A stretch of 64,000 nt of DNA, from positions 62,001-126,000 of the forward strand of contig NZ_JAAGRN010000001.1 of NCBI RefSeq assembly GCF_010499255.1. The letters are read 5' to 3'. The DNA is from Sheuella amnicola (lineage in GTDB: Bacteria > Pseudomonadota > Gammaproteobacteria > Burkholderiales > Burkholderiaceae_B). A program made the position numbers and the translations under genes. Positions 43,703 to 53,258 of the stretch are shown piece after piece (position 1 is the first letter of the stretch; each line of letters opens with the position of its first letter). A model generated the notes under the pieces. It ran no database searches and was not told the origin of the DNA. It saw nothing but the letters and a program-made list of their open reading frames with translations.

Positions 43703-44758
43703 TCACCGATTGTGATGCGTGAAATTTTCGAGTTTTTGATGCAGCCAGTCTCCAAATGCCTTATCGGAGAGTTTGGGTTCAACTTCCGCAACCCACAGCC
43801 GATCATCCGCAATATTTTCGCATTTGATCGCGTCCTTGGAGGTGATCACCACCACCCGGGTGGACAGGCGATTAAAGGTTGTCGGGGTCAGCACATGATG
43901 ATCGGGCAAGGGTAACGTTTCTGTCAGATGCAGGCCGGACTTTTTCAAGCTTGCGAAAAATTTTTCGGGAGAACCGATTCCCGCAGCGGCACCCAGGGAC
44001 AGATTTTTCACATGCGATATGAAATCTGCGGGAGATAGCGTGTTGCCGGTCTGCAAATGCCTGAACCTGCGCAGTTCAAGTTGCATGGTGATTTGCTTGA
44101 TGCCCCAATTTTCTTTTGATTCAACCGGATGATCAGCCTGGGTGATGATGGTATCGACCTTGTCGATTCGACTGGCTGATTCGCGTAGTGGCCCGGCGGG
44201 CATAACCCAACCGTTTGCCAAGCCTCGAGCATCTTGAACGATAATTTCGATATCCCTTGCGAGTGCGATGTGTTGAAGTCCGTCATCGGAAACGATGACA
44301 TCGACCTGTGGATATCGATTTAAAAGTGTTTGTATCGCCAATTGCCTGGAGGGATGCACACTGACTGGGACACCTGTTTCTTTAGCAATCATGGCGGGCT
44401 CGTCGCCGAATTGGGCGGGATCAAGCTGGCCATTGCCTATCTTCGGGGTTTTTCCTATCCGGATGCCGTATCCACGGCTAATAACGCCGGGACAACGATT
44501 CAGGTTTTGAAGCGCTTGCACCACAGCCATGACTGCCGGAGTTTTGCCGGTGCCACCAACATAGATGTTACCAATCACAATGACCGGAACAGGGGCGCGA
44601 TAAATACGGGATGGAAAAAGTCGGTAAATATGCCGCCGTATTGCCAGGATCACAAGGACGATCAGTGAAAAGGGTGTCATGGATAGGCTGAACCAGCCTC
44701 GATGCTGCCATTGTCTATCCAGCCAGATGGTGAGTCGCGTACGCGCGTTGGCCAGCAT
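43703..44758 (-). CDS. lpxK: Tetraacyldisaccharide 4'-kinase
   Basis: Phosphorylates the 4' position of the lipid A precursor at the inner membrane. 351 aa. A membrane-proximal N-terminal helix (about 25-45) precedes the P-loop VGGTGKTPAV near 67-76. The DDGLQH motif near 157-162 holds the catalytic Asp-His pair, followed by VMPAGPLRE near 186-194. The ATG at 44758 overlaps the exbD stop by one base (TGATG), so translation is coupled. An in-frame TTG one codon earlier is also possible. Confidence 0.96.
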   Translation of the reverse strand: MLANARTRLTIWLDRQWQHRGWFSLSMTPFSLIVLVILAIRRHIYRLFPSRIYRAPVPVIVIGNIYVGGTGKTPAVMAVVQALQNLNRCPGVISRGYGIRIGKTPKIGNGQLDPAQFGDEPAMIAKETGVPVSVHPSRQLAIQTLLNRYPQVDVIVSDDGLQHIALARDIEIIVQDARGLANGWVMPAGPLRESASRIDKVDTIITQADHPVESKENWGIKQITMQLELRRFRHLQTGNTLSPADFISHVKNLSLGAAAGIGSPEKFFASLKKSGLHLTETLPLPDHHVLTPTTFNRLSTRVVVITSKDAIKCENIADDRLWVAEVEPKLSDKAFGDWLHQKLENFTHHNR

Positions 44759-45168
44759 CAATTTCCAGCCTGGGTTGCGAATTGAATTCTGGATATGCCG
44801 GCTTGTTTAGCGGCTTGCATGGCATGGATGACGGACTGATGAGTCGCCATTGCATCAGCCGAAATGATTACGCCTGGATCTTCCTTGCCTTGCACCAAGG
44901 ATTGGAGCACCTTTGTCAAAGCATAGGGATCGGTTCCACTGACCGTTTGGCCAGCGATTGCATAGCGGCCATCTTCAGCAATTGCGATTTCGACGACATT
45001 TTGGGTCAATGCTTCGCTTTCGGCACGGGGCAGTACGACTTTGATTGCGTTTTGACGCATGAATGTTGTTGTCGCAGCTAAAAAGATCAGCATCACAAGT
45101 AAAACATCAATCAGGGGGATCAGATTGATGTCGGGAGTGTCGTCAGTCGGGGAGGCTCGGAAACGCAT
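44758..45168 (-). CDS. exbD: Biopolymer transport protein ExbD/TolR family
   Basis: A 136-aa inner-membrane protein with a single helix near 16-36 (INLIPLIDVLLVMLIFLAATT) that contains the functional Asp of the proton channel, then a periplasmic domain with VVLPRAESEALTQN and AIAEDGRYAIAGQ. Pairs with the ExbB-like protein 3 bases upstream. Placing before lpxK and xseA-side genes is the usual Burkholderiales order, where the pair may serve Ton or an outer-membrane export role. No tonB gene is adjacent; the TonB-like gene lies at 31.5 kb. Confidence 0.94.
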   Translation of the reverse strand: MRFRASPTDDTPDINLIPLIDVLLVMLIFLAATTTFMRQNAIKVVLPRAESEALTQNVVEIAIAEDGRYAIAGQTVSGTDPYALTKVLQSLVQGKEDPGVIISADAMATHQSVIHAMQAAKQAGISRIQFATQAGN

Positions 45169-45171
45169 AAG

Positions 45172-45768
45172 TCAGCTCTCAAGGGCATTCAGGACATGGC
45201 GAGCCGATTGCTCCATGCGAATCAACAGACTATTGACGCGCGTTTTGAAAAAGCGATGCGCCATCATGGCAGGTACCGCGATCAATATGCCAAAACCAGT
45301 GTTGTAAAGGGCGACGGATATCCCTCTAGCCAATTGCGTTGGATCGGAGCCATCTACGCGGTATGCGGCGAAAATCTCGATCATTCCGATGACTGTGCCG
45401 AATAATCCAAGAAGGGGAGCAACGCTGGCGATGGTCGACAGCGCGGGCAGATAGCGGTTGAGCTGATGGGCAACATCTCGTCCAGTGTCTTCCACCGTTA
45501 ATCTGAGCTCTGATTTTGATAAATGTTTGTTGCGCAGCAACTGTGCCAGGATACGTCCCAAGGGGGAGTTTTTTTCGAGTTTTTGCAGATTGCTTGGGCT
45601 ATCCAGACCAGAATGGACCATCTGGATAACTTGTTGCGTAAGTCCTGCGGGGGTGATTTGCGAGGTGCGCAAACTGAGAAACCGTTCGATGATGATGGTC
45701 AACCCAGCCATGGAAAGGGCAATTAACAGCCAGATTGGCCAGCCGGCATCGTGAACAATGGATTGCAA
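45172..45768 (-). CDS. exbB: MotA/TolQ/ExbB proton channel family protein
   Basis: A 198-aa channel subunit with three helices: near 12-30, 105-128 (ALSTIASVAPLLGLFGTVIGMIE) and 148-170 (ISVALYNTGFGILIAVPAMMAH). LGLFGTVIGMI and the Thr/Asn/Gly-rich third helix are the family's channel-lining parts. ExbB-like size, without the long N-terminus of some ExbB. First gene of the minus-strand envelope block exbB-exbD-lpxK-Trm112-kdsB-adk. The 344 bases upstream are shared with the divergent xseA gene. Confidence 0.95.
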   Translation of the reverse strand: MQSIVHDAGWPIWLLIALSMAGLTIIIERFLSLRTSQITPAGLTQQVIQMVHSGLDSPSNLQKLEKNSPLGRILAQLLRNKHLSKSELRLTVEDTGRDVAHQLNRYLPALSTIASVAPLLGLFGTVIGMIEIFAAYRVDGSDPTQLARGISVALYNTGFGILIAVPAMMAHRFFKTRVNSLLIRMEQSARHVLNALES

Positions 45769-46139
45769 ATGAGACCTCGTTGTTAAAAGAAGTTAAGTTG
45801 GCAGACGGATGATCAGGGCGGATGCTGATTAATGAGGATTTTGCATGCATCGTACGGTGGTGCAGGCCAGTCTGGCAAGTTAGCCTTAAGGATGTCGATC
45901 TATCCACAGAAGTTGTGGATAATTCTGTGCGCATCTTTCAAAACGTAGGAAAATACTCACTCTAAGGACGTTGCTCAATTTGTAATCATCAAATGGTCAT
46001 ATTTAAATTAATTCATTTAAATCAATAAGTTATAAAATATTTTTGTCTCATTTTCACACGTTTGTAAAATTTCCCATATGATCCAGCCACTTAGTTGTCA
46101 TTCTGGTAGCCTGTGGACATATTTCGGCTTGAAACCCTT
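45769..46139. other. Divergent promoter region exbB/xseA with a DnaA-box pair
   Basis: About 370 bases with no supported ORF. A perfect DnaA box (TTATCCACA on the minus strand, 45914-45922) faces a one-mismatch box CTATCCACA at 45900-45908, five bases apart, so TATCCACA-N5-TGTGGATA is a perfect inverted repeat. A strongly AT-rich tract follows at about 45985-46065. Promoters for both exbB and xseA must lie here. No dnaA or parAB gene is in the window. Confidence 0.6.
45900..45922. promoter_or_regulatory. Inverted pair of DnaA boxes
   Basis: CTATCCACA and, in the opposite orientation, TTATCCACA, centred 14 bases apart. The second is a perfect match to the DnaA consensus. The site lies about 130 bases upstream of exbB and 220 upstream of xseA. 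Confidence 0.55.
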
Positions 46140-47495
46140 ATGACAATTGAAAGTCAAGTCACAGATTCTCTAGCAACAAGGGATATTCTGACTGTTTCCC
46201 AGTTAAACCAAGCTGTCAGCCGTTTACTAGAGAAAAGTTTCGTTTCCACTTGGGTGCGTGGTGAAATTTCCAATTTCACCCAGGCAGCTTCGGGTCATTG
46301 GTACTTCACTCTTAAAGATGATGCGGCATCCGTGCGCGCCGTTATGTTTAGAAGTCGAGCTGCCGCGATTGGTTTTGTCCCTAGATCGGGTGAGTCGGTC
46401 GAATTACGAGGCAAAGTTACGCTCTACGAGGCGCGGGGTGAATATCAGCTACAAGTTGAAAGTATGCGCCGAGCGGGACTGGGGTCTCTTTATGAAGCCT
46501 TTGTGCAGCTTAAAAACAAATTGGCCGCAGAGGGTTTGTTCGATGCATCGAACAAAAGGGACATCCCACAGCATCCTCGCGCAATCGGTGTCGTGACGTC
46601 CCTGGGGGCCGCGGCATTGAGGGATGTTCTGACTGCCATGGCTCGCCGGGCTCCGCATGTGCCCATTGTGATTTACCCGGCGATGGTTCAGGGATCTGAA
46701 GCACCACTTCAACTCAGAAAGGCACTGGCGTTAGCCAATGACCGCCAAGAGGTTGATACCATTTTGCTGGTTCGCGGCGGGGGGAGTTTGGAAGACTTGT
46801 GGAGCTTTAACGATGAGTCGCTTGCGCGAGATATCGCCTCCAGTTTGATTCCCGTCGTATCAGGTGTCGGTCATGAGACGGACTTCACTATTGCTGATTT
46901 TGTAGCTGATTTGAGGGCGCCGACGCCAACTGCTGCGGCCGAACTGGTCTGTGCGACCCGTCAGGCCTTGCTTGAACAGGTGTCGCGTTGTTTTGGCATG
47001 ATGCAGAATCACTTTAACAGGCAGATTGAGCGGCTTTCCCAGAGAGTCGATCTTGCCGCGGGAGCGATCGTGTCGCCTGCTCAGAGATTGGCCCACCAGT
47101 TCGAACGTCTGACGGGGCTTGGGTACAGATTGATTCATGCATGGCAACGCCAGTCTTCCCTGAGATCGACGCGCTTCGATAGGAGTTTCGCGAGTCTGGG
47201 CAGGCTATTACCAAGTCTGGATGCTTCAAAGGCTAGACTGGAACGAAATGCGACGGCCATGATTCTGGCTCAGGCCAATCAGAAGTCGCGTCTTGTCGCG
47301 CGATTCGAGCTTGCCGAGGCCCAGTTGCGCGCCTTGAGTCCCGAAAATACGCTGGCGCGAGGCTATGCAATCGTGCGTAATCAGGCAGGCGATATCGTGA
47401 AACACTCTGGTCAAGTTCAAGCAGGTCAACTTATTCACATCAAGCTTGGTGAAGGCGAGCTTGATGCGAGTGTTTTGTCCGATACAATGCAATAA
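46140..47495 (+). CDS. xseA: Exodeoxyribonuclease VII large subunit
   Basis: The large subunit of the nuclease that degrades single-stranded DNA in both directions. About 451 aa. The N-terminal OB domain has [16 protein letters not shown] near 16-31 and [24 protein letters not shown] near 39-62; the catalytic part has [16 protein letters not shown] near 140-155, [17 protein letters not shown] near 210-226 and [17 protein letters not shown] near 237-253. I chose the ATG at 46140; a GTG nine codons earlier has no better ribosome site. The small subunit xseB is not in the window. Confidence 0.95.
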   Translation: MTIESQVTDSLATRDILTVSQLNQAVSRLLEKSFVSTWVRGEISNFTQAASGHWYFTLKDDAASVRAVMFRSRAAAIGFVPRSGESVELRGKVTLYEARGEYQLQVESMRRAGLGSLYEAFVQLKNKLAAEGLFDASNKRDIPQHPRAIGVVTSLGAAALRDVLTAMARRAPHVPIVIYPAMVQGSEAPLQLRKALALANDRQEVDTILLVRGGGSLEDLWSFNDESLARDIASSLIPVVSGVGHETDFTIADFVADLRAPTPTAAAELVCATRQALLEQVSRCFGMMQNHFNRQIERLSQRVDLAAGAIVSPAQRLAHQFERLTGLGYRLIHAWQRQSSLRSTRFDRSFASLGRLLPSLDASKARLERNATAMILAQANQKSRLVARFELAEAQLRALSPENTLARGYAIVRNQAGDIVKHSGQVQAGQLIHIKLGEGELDASVLSDTMQ

Positions 47496-47536
47496 GTTGT
47501 TCGTTTCATCACCTAATTCAAGAGGACTTTGCAGCA

Positions 47537-48115
47537 ATGGCACATACGCTTCCACCCCTGCCTTACGCACTCGATGCACTGGCACCGACGATCTCCAAAG
47601 AAACGCTTGAGTTTCATTATGGCAAGCATCATCAGACCTATGTCACGAACCTGAACAATTTAATTCCAGGCACCGAATTCGAATCGGCATCGCTTGAAGA
47701 CATCGTTAAAAAGTCTTCCGGCGGAATTTTCAATAACGCTGCTCAAGTCTGGAACCACACGTTCTACTGGAACAGCATGGCCCCTAACGCCGGTGGCGAG
47801 CCAACCGGCAAGCTTGCCGATGCAATCAATGCCAAGTGGGGCAGCGTGGCGGCTTTCAAAGAGGCCTTCAATAAATCCGCAGCCGGCAACTTCGGTTCGG
47901 GCTGGACCTGGTTGGTTAAGAAAGCCGACGGTACGCTCGATATCGTCAATACCAGCAATGCTGCCACGCCGCTGACAACAACGGATGTGCCGCTGTTGAC
48001 TTGCGACGTATGGGAGCATGCGTATTACATCGATTACCGCAATGCGCGTCCGAAATATCTCGAAAGTTTCTGGACACTTGTGAACTGGTCATTTGCTGCA
48101 AAGAATCTCGGCTAA
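47537..48115 (+). CDS. sodB: Superoxide dismutase [Fe]
   Basis: Converts superoxide to hydrogen peroxide and oxygen in the cytoplasm. 192 aa, as in the E. coli iron form. Metal ligands: His27 in [12 protein letters not shown], His in [11 protein letters not shown] near 74, and Asp/His in [14 protein letters not shown] near 157-161. AAQ in the [15 protein letters not shown] stretch and [10 protein letters not shown] favour iron over manganese. A clear AGAGGA ribosome site lies before the ATG. Ends 17 bases before a strong terminator. Confidence 0.97.
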   Translation: MAHTLPPLPYALDALAPTISKETLEFHYGKHHQTYVTNLNNLIPGTEFESASLEDIVKKSSGGIFNNAAQVWNHTFYWNSMAPNAGGEPTGKLADAINAKWGSVAAFKEAFNKSAAGNFGSGWTWLVKKADGTLDIVNTSNAATPLTTTDVPLLTCDVWEHAYYIDYRNARPKYLESFWTLVNWSFAAKNLG

Positions 48116-48132
48116 TTAGATTCTGTTCTCTT

Positions 48133-48161
48133 AAAAAACCGGCATTGCTGCCGGTTTTTTT
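48133..48161 (+). terminator. Rho-independent terminator of sodB
   Basis: CCGGCA (48139-48144), TTGC loop, TGCCGG (48149-48154), flanked by A and T runs that extend the stem; seven T residues follow. Confidence 0.93.
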
Positions 48162-48262
48162 ATTGGCCTTTAATTTTTGCCTTGTAGTTCCAACTTCATT
48201 TGGGTGATGTCAGCGCTTGGGCTAACATTAGTACATTCTTTTACAACTTTCAGGAATTCTCC

Positions 48263-49468
48263 ATGAGTGCTCAAGCCCTGATTTGCGATGCCATCCGAAC
48301 CCCTTTTGGACGCTACGGTGGCGCATTGTCCTCCGTTCGCGCCGACGATCTGGCGGCGATTCCGATACGCGCGCTAGTTGAACGTAACCCGAACGTCAAA
48401 TGGGACGAGCTTCAGGATGCGTTGCTGGGATGCGCCAATCAGGCCGGTGAAGACAACAGAAACGTTGCACACATGGCTACGCTCTTGGCAGGCCTGCCGA
48501 TCGAGGTACCCGGCGGGACGATCAACCGCTTGTGTGGCTCGGGCATGGATGCGATCGGTACCGCAGCACGTGCCATTCGCGCTGGCGATGCATCTTTCAT
48601 GCTTGCCGGCGGCGTGGAAAGCATGACTCGCGCTCCATTCGTCATGGGTAAGGCCGATTCCGCCTTTTCTCGTAGCGCATCGATTTATGACACGACGATC
48701 GGATGGCGTTTTGTCAATCGGTTGATGAAAGCGAAGTATGGTGTTGATTCGATGCCGGAGACAGCCGAAAACGTTGCGGATCAGTTCAAGGTGTCTCGCG
48801 AAGATCAGGATCTGTTCGCGATGAATAGTCAGGAAAAGACCGCGGCCGCTCAAAAGTCGGGTTATTTCGACAGTGAGATCGTTCCGGTTTCAATTGCTCA
48901 GAAAAAAGGCGATGCTCTTATCGTCAATCGAGATGAGCATCCTAGACAGACTAGTCTCGAGGCTTTGGCCAAACTCAAAGGGGTTGTTCGTGAAGGTGGA
49001 TCTGTCACGGCAGGCAATGCATCTGGTGTGAATGATGGCGCGGTAGCCATGTTGATTGCCAACGAGGCTGCAGCTGCCCGCCATGGCCTGACGCCACGCG
49101 CTCGAGTTGTTGCGATGGCAACGGCGGGGGTCGAACCCCGCATTATGGGTATTGGACCTGCGCCTGCAACACAAAAAGTCCTGACGCTTGCCGGTTTGAA
49201 ACTCGATCAAATGGATGTGATCGAACTGAATGAGGCTTTTGCGGCCCAGGGCTTGGCAGTGCTGCGCCTTCTTGGTCTGAAGGACAATGATCCCCGCGTC
49301 AACCCGAACGGTGGAGCGATTGCTTTGGGGCATCCTTTGGGTGCAAGCGGTGCGCGTCTGGTGATGACTGCCGTGCATCAATTGCATGTAACCGGTGGAC
49401 GTTATGCGCTTTGCACAATGTGCATAGGCGTTGGCCAAGGCATCGCAATGATTGTCGAGCGAATTTGA
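48263..49468 (+). CDS. pcaF: 3-oxoadipyl-CoA/acetyl-CoA thiolase (PcaF-like)
   Basis: A 401-aa thiolase. The catalytic residues line up as Cys91 (NRLCGSG), His357 (LGHPLGASG) and Cys387 (TMCIGVGQG), almost the same numbering as Pseudomonas PcaF. The long stretches [46 protein letters not shown] (read in parts) and [12 protein letters not shown] are PcaF/PaaJ-type. Family role: cleavage of 3-oxoadipyl-CoA to succinyl-CoA and acetyl-CoA at the end of the beta-ketoadipate or phenylacetate pathway. I chose the ATG at 48263 ([10 protein letters not shown]). No other pca or paa gene is near, so it stands alone; general acetyl-CoA thiolase activity is possible. Confidence 0.88.
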   Translation: MSAQALICDAIRTPFGRYGGALSSVRADDLAAIPIRALVERNPNVKWDELQDALLGCANQAGEDNRNVAHMATLLAGLPIEVPGGTINRLCGSGMDAIGTAARAIRAGDASFMLAGGVESMTRAPFVMGKADSAFSRSASIYDTTIGWRFVNRLMKAKYGVDSMPETAENVADQFKVSREDQDLFAMNSQEKTAAAQKSGYFDSEIVPVSIAQKKGDALIVNRDEHPRQTSLEALAKLKGVVREGGSVTAGNASGVNDGAVAMLIANEAAAARHGLTPRARVVAMATAGVEPRIMGIGPAPATQKVLTLAGLKLDQMDVIELNEAFAAQGLAVLRLLGLKDNDPRVNPNGGAIALGHPLGASGARLVMTAVHQLHVTGGRYALCTMCIGVGQGIAMIVERI

Positions 49469-49518
49469 GTTGTTGTATTTGCTCGGGATTGATGCTTAAG
49501 CTTGATTGATGTACCTCA

Positions 49519-49543
49519 GATCGATCCATTTTATGGATCGATC
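49519..49543. other. Perfect 11-bp hairpin between convergent genes
   Basis: GATCGATCCAT (49519-49529), TTT loop, ATGGATCGATC (49533-49543) between the thiolase and DUF192 stops. No T run follows on either strand, so it may act by pausing or simply be a fold-back barrier. Confidence 0.5.
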
Positions 49544-49551
49544 CACTTGCG

Positions 49552-50013
49552 CTAACGGATGCCTGTGATTTTCGAGCCGGCTTTTATCCCACGCTTGGCA
49601 AACCAGCCTTGTTCCATTTCAAGTGTGTAGCGCACCGGCGCAGTTGAGCAATGTGAATTCTCGGTCATCGGTTGCATGTCGGCAATGTTGGTGATGACGC
49701 CATCGTCATTGATGAATGCGATGGATAGGGGCAACAGAGTGTTGCGCATCCAAAAGCACTGAATGTTGGGTTGTTCGAATACGAACAACATTCCGTGGTT
49801 GGGTGCGAGTTCTTTTCGGAACATCAAGCCTCGCGTTCTGGACGCATCTGTGGCTGCAACTTCAGCCTGTATGAGATGCATGCCCGACGTTAAGGTTTTG
49901 ATTGGCAGAGGTTGTGAAAAAGCCTGTTTGCCGGAAAGTAATCCGGAAAGCATAAAGATGAACAGCGCAACCAAAAGGCTGCGCTGCCATAGCAAAGCAA
50001 ATATACGTCTCAT
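49552..50013 (-). CDS. DUF192 family periplasmic protein
   Basis: A 153-aa protein. The N-terminal 30 residues form a signal peptide or anchor (RSLLVALFIFMLSGLLSG). The core has the DUF192 hallmarks: DASRTRGLMFRKEL near 55-68, GMLFVFEQPNIQCFWMRNTLLPLSIAFI near 74-101, IADMQPMTENS near 110-120 and YTLEMEQGWFAKRGIKAGSKI near 128-148. Function of the family is not established. It follows the cold-shock gene on the same strand, 32 bases after its stop, and could share its transcript. Confidence 0.92.
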   Translation of the reverse strand: MRRIFALLWQRSLLVALFIFMLSGLLSGKQAFSQPLPIKTLTSGMHLIQAEVAATDASRTRGLMFRKELAPNHGMLFVFEQPNIQCFWMRNTLLPLSIAFINDDGVITNIADMQPMTENSHCSTAPVRYTLEMEQGWFAKRGIKAGSKITGIR

Positions 50014-50045
50014 AATACTGTCCGAGGCTAATTGACCCCGACAGT

Positions 50046-50279
50046 TTAAGCCGCAGTGATATTGGTTGCTTGTTTTCCTTTCGGACCTTGCGTGACTTCA
50101 AACGCGACCTTTTGTCCTTCTTTTAGCGTTTTAAAGCCATTCATCTGAATCGCGGAAAAGTGCGCAAACAGATCTTCGCCGCCGTCATCGGGTGTGACAA
50201 AGCCGAAGCCTTTTGCATCGTTGAACCATTTCACGGTACCAGTGACCTTTGGGCCATTTCCTGTAGTCGAGTCTGACAT
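50046..50279 (-). CDS. Cold-shock domain protein
   Basis: A 77-aa single-domain OB-fold RNA/DNA-binding protein. RNP1 KGFGFV lies near 24-29 ([16 protein letters not shown]) and RNP2 DLFAHFS near 38-44. About ten extra polar residues precede the domain. I chose the ATG at 50279 behind an AGAGG ribosome site; an upward extension of the frame has no family likeness. It is divergent from clpS with 254 AT-rich bases between, enough for the long 5' leader typical of csp genes. Confidence 0.95.
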   Translation of the reverse strand: MSDSTTGNGPKVTGTVKWFNDAKGFGFVTPDDGGEDLFAHFSAIQMNGFKTLKEGQKVAFEVTQGPKGKQATNITAA

Positions 50280-50533
50280 TCCGACTGCCTCTTTAAGCGT
50301 TGTATAAACTGTTAGAAAGTGATTGATTGAAGTTTCAATCTGCCAACCTTCCTGCGAATTCCACTCAATAACCATTGAGTGTGCTGTGATATTGGGCAGA
50401 TTTGATAAAGACGTCAAGCAAATCAATCATTTTTTGATAAAAATGATACCTTGTTATATACGTTATTTACCCCAATATGTATCAAGTTTGGTCAATTTAT
50501 TGTCTTTTTGAAACTAAATTTCGTCACTGAATC

Positions 50534-50854
50534 ATGCCAACGAAAGTGAATTTGCCGCCGGATCTGGTTGTTGAAAAAGAGGCTGTTCGTACTGCGCCTC
50601 CCCCTATGTACAGAGTGCTGCTGCTTAATGACGACTACACCCCGATGGATTACGTTGTGCACGTGTTGCAGAAGTTCTTTGCCAAGGGTGAAGAAGATGC
50701 AATGCGCATCATGTTGCAAGTTCACCACGAAGGTAAAGGGGTTTGTGGGGTTTACCCGCATGATATCGCCGCGAGTCGAATCGCTCAAGTGTCGCAGCAT
50801 GCAAGGGCGCGGCAGCACCCGCTTCAGTGCGTCATGGAGCCCGAATCGGATTGA
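50534..50854 (+). CDS. clpS: ATP-dependent Clp protease adaptor ClpS
   Basis: An adaptor that brings N-degron substrates to ClpAP. 106 aa. [27 protein letters not shown] near 23-49 holds the N-end binding pocket residues Asn and Asp-Asp; the conserved C-terminal [16 protein letters not shown] lies near 66-81 with the His of the pocket. The N-terminal tail that controls ClpA is present. Next to clpA, 88 bases away, the usual pair. Divergent from csp. Confidence 0.97.
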   Translation: MPTKVNLPPDLVVEKEAVRTAPPPMYRVLLLNDDYTPMDYVVHVLQKFFAKGEEDAMRIMLQVHHEGKGVCGVYPHDIAASRIAQVSQHARARQHPLQCVMEPESD

Positions 50855-50942
50855 ATTGCTGAGTTTTTATGCGAAAAGCATAGAATGGAACTAATTGATG
50901 ACTTGTCGCGTGCGGCAAGCATGCTTTGAAGATGGAGGACGT

Positions 50943-53258
50943 GTGATTTCACAAGAGCTTGAGGTTAGCCTGCATATGGCGTTTGTCGAGGCTCGTTCGG
51001 CTCGTCATGAGTTCATCACTGTCGAACACTTGTTGCTCGCTTTGCTGGATAACGCTGCAGCGGTCGAGGTGCTACAGGCCTGTTCGGCCGACATGGAAGC
51101 ACTCAGAAAGCATTTGCGCCAATTCATAACGGACAACACGCCTGTCATTCCCGCAGGATCAGAAGTCGATACGCAACCAACGCTGGGATTTCAGCGCGTG
51201 ATCCAGCGCGCGATCATGCACGTATCGGCGGGCGGCGCGAAAAATAAGCCTGTCACAGGTGCGAATGTGCTTGTTGCGATATTCGGCGAAAAGGAATCGC
51301 ATGCTGCGTATTACATGCAGCAGCAAGGCATCACGCGTCTGGATGTCGTCAATTTTCTTTCACATGGGATCAGCAAGCAGTCGTCGACTGAGCCTAACGA
51401 TGCAGCCAAGGAGTCACAAGTCCAGGGCGAAGAAAATCCCGAAGCCAAACAGTCCCCACTTGATTTGTATGCGCAGGATTTGAATGCAGAATCGTTAGCC
51501 GGACGAATAGATCCATTGATCGGTCGAGATCAGGAAATCGAAAGGGTGATACAGACGCTATGCCGTCGCCGCAAAAATAATCCTCTGCTCGTTGGTGAGG
51601 CCGGCGTGGGTAAAACCGCAATCGCAGAGGGTTTAGCCTACCGCATTACGCATCACGAAGTGCCGGAAGTTTTGAAGGACGCACATGTTTATTCTTTGGA
51701 TATGGGCGCGTTGCTGGCAGGCACGAAATATCGCGGTGATTTCGAGCAACGTTTAAAAGCGGTGCTAAAGCATTTGAAATCGCACCCTGAATCGATTTTG
51801 TTTATAGACGAGATTCATACGCTAATTGGCGCGGGATCCGCTTCCGGCGGTACATTGGATGCATCCAATTTGCTCAAGCCGGCATTGTCTTCCGGACAAT
51901 TGCGCTGTATTGGCGCGACGACCTATACCGAGTTCAGGGGGGTATTCGAAAAGGATTCGGCATTGTCTCGTCGCTTCCAGAAGGTGGATGTACCCGAGCC
52001 GAGTGTCGAGCAGACTATCCAGATTTTGCGTGGATTGAAAGGACGATTCGAAGCGCATCATGGCGTCAAGTACTCATCATCCGCATTGATTGCCGCGGCC
52101 GAATTGTCGGCTCGCCACATCAATGACCGCCATTTGCCGGATAAAGCGATTGATGTGATTGACGAGGCTGGCGCCGCGCAACGATTGCTGCCTAAATCCA
52201 AGCAGAAGAAGGTCATCGGCAAGGCTGATATTGAAGCGATTGTTTCGAAAGTCGCGCGCATTCCGCCTCAAACCGTATCTAGCGATGATCGAAGCAAGCT
52301 TGCCACGCTTGAGCGTGATCTCAAGACTGTTGTGTATGGTCAGGATCAGGCGATCGAAGTTCTCAGCAGTGCAATTAAGATGGCACGCTCCGGTCTGGGG
52401 CGTCCCGAAAAACCAATCGGGGCTTTTTTGTTTTCCGGTCCGACCGGCGTAGGCAAGACCGAAGTGGCTAGGCAGCTTGCCTTCACGATGGGTATTGAAC
52501 TCTTGCGTTTCGACATGTCCGAATACATGGAGCGTCATACGGTATCGCGTCTGATCGGAGCCCCTCCGGGCTATGTAGGTTTTGATCAGGGTGGTTTGCT
52601 GACCGAGGCGATTAACAAGCAACCACATTGCGTTTTGTTGCTCGACGAAATCGAAAAAGCACATCCCGATGTATTCAACATTCTCTTGCAAGTGATGGAT
52701 CACGGTACGTTGACCGATAACAATGGTCGCAAGGCCGATTTCAGAAATGTGATCCTGGTGATGACTACCAACGCCGGGGCGGAAGCGCTTGGCAAGCCTG
52801 CGATTGGATTTTCGAATGCTCGGGCCAGTGGTGACGAAATGGCCGACATCAAGCGCATGTTTTCCCCCGAGTTCCGTAACCGACTCGACGCCATCGTGCC
52901 ATTTGCGCCATTGAATCGGGATGTGATTTTGCGTGTCGTCGATAAATTCCTGATGCAGCTCGAGGAGCAACTCCATGAGAAGCGTGTCGAGGCGACTTTT
53001 ACGGATGCGTTGCGCAACTACCTCGGCAAGAACGGCTTCGATCCACTGATGGGCGCGCGCCCAATGCAACGATTAATTCAGGACACCATCCGTCGCGCGC
53101 TTGCGGACGAGTTGCTGTTCGGTAAATTAAGCGATGGTGGATCCGTGATTGTTGATCTGGATGCCAACGACAAGGTTGTATTGAGCATTTCTGAACGAGC
53201 ATTGACGCCTACGACAAAAAGTTCCGGATCCGATCAGGAAGCAGAGCTTGTGCACTGA
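50943..53258 (+). CDS. clpA: ATP-dependent Clp protease ATP-binding subunit ClpA
   Basis: An AAA+ unfoldase that feeds ClpP. 771 aa. The N-domain begins [33 protein letters not shown]; the first ATPase has Walker [14 protein letters not shown] near 217-229 and Walker [10 protein letters not shown] near 285-293; the second has [13 protein letters not shown] near 499-511 and [10 protein letters not shown] near 564-573, followed by the ClpP-binding-type loop [10 protein letters not shown]. The start is a GTG five bases behind GGAGGA; no clpP is in the window. Stop overlaps the pqiA ATG by one base. Confidence 0.98.
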   Translation: MISQELEVSLHMAFVEARSARHEFITVEHLLLALLDNAAAVEVLQACSADMEALRKHLRQFITDNTPVIPAGSEVDTQPTLGFQRVIQRAIMHVSAGGAKNKPVTGANVLVAIFGEKESHAAYYMQQQGITRLDVVNFLSHGISKQSSTEPNDAAKESQVQGEENPEAKQSPLDLYAQDLNAESLAGRIDPLIGRDQEIERVIQTLCRRRKNNPLLVGEAGVGKTAIAEGLAYRITHHEVPEVLKDAHVYSLDMGALLAGTKYRGDFEQRLKAVLKHLKSHPESILFIDEIHTLIGAGSASGGTLDASNLLKPALSSGQLRCIGATTYTEFRGVFEKDSALSRRFQKVDVPEPSVEQTIQILRGLKGRFEAHHGVKYSSSALIAAAELSARHINDRHLPDKAIDVIDEAGAAQRLLPKSKQKKVIGKADIEAIVSKVARIPPQTVSSDDRSKLATLERDLKTVVYGQDQAIEVLSSAIKMARSGLGRPEKPIGAFLFSGPTGVGKTEVARQLAFTMGIELLRFDMSEYMERHTVSRLIGAPPGYVGFDQGGLLTEAINKQPHCVLLLDEIEKAHPDVFNILLQVMDHGTLTDNNGRKADFRNVILVMTTNAGAEALGKPAIGFSNARASGDEMADIKRMFSPEFRNRLDAIVPFAPLNRDVILRVVDKFLMQLEEQLHEKRVEATFTDALRNYLGKNGFDPLMGARPMQRLIQDTIRRALADELLFGKLSDGGSVIVDLDANDKVVLSISERALTPTTKSSGSDQEAELVH

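Noticed and set aside
45890-46070. Chromosomal origin of replication
   Set aside because: Only two DnaA boxes are clear, and no dnaA, dnaN, gidA or parAB genes are near. Kept as a regulatory site instead.
50280-50426. N-terminal extension of the cold-shock protein
   Set aside because: The frame is open but the extra 49 residues have no likeness to the family, and a good ribosome site sits before the inner ATG.
50426-50447. Hairpin ATCATTTTT-N4-AAAAATGAT as a terminator
   Set aside because: It lies upstream of both divergent genes (csp and clpS), so it is not at a transcript end; its AT-only stem is weak. Could be part of the csp leader.
52077-53069. 330-codon open frame antisense to clpA
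   Set aside because: It lies fully inside clpA on the other strand, matches no family, and its sequence follows from clpA codon use.
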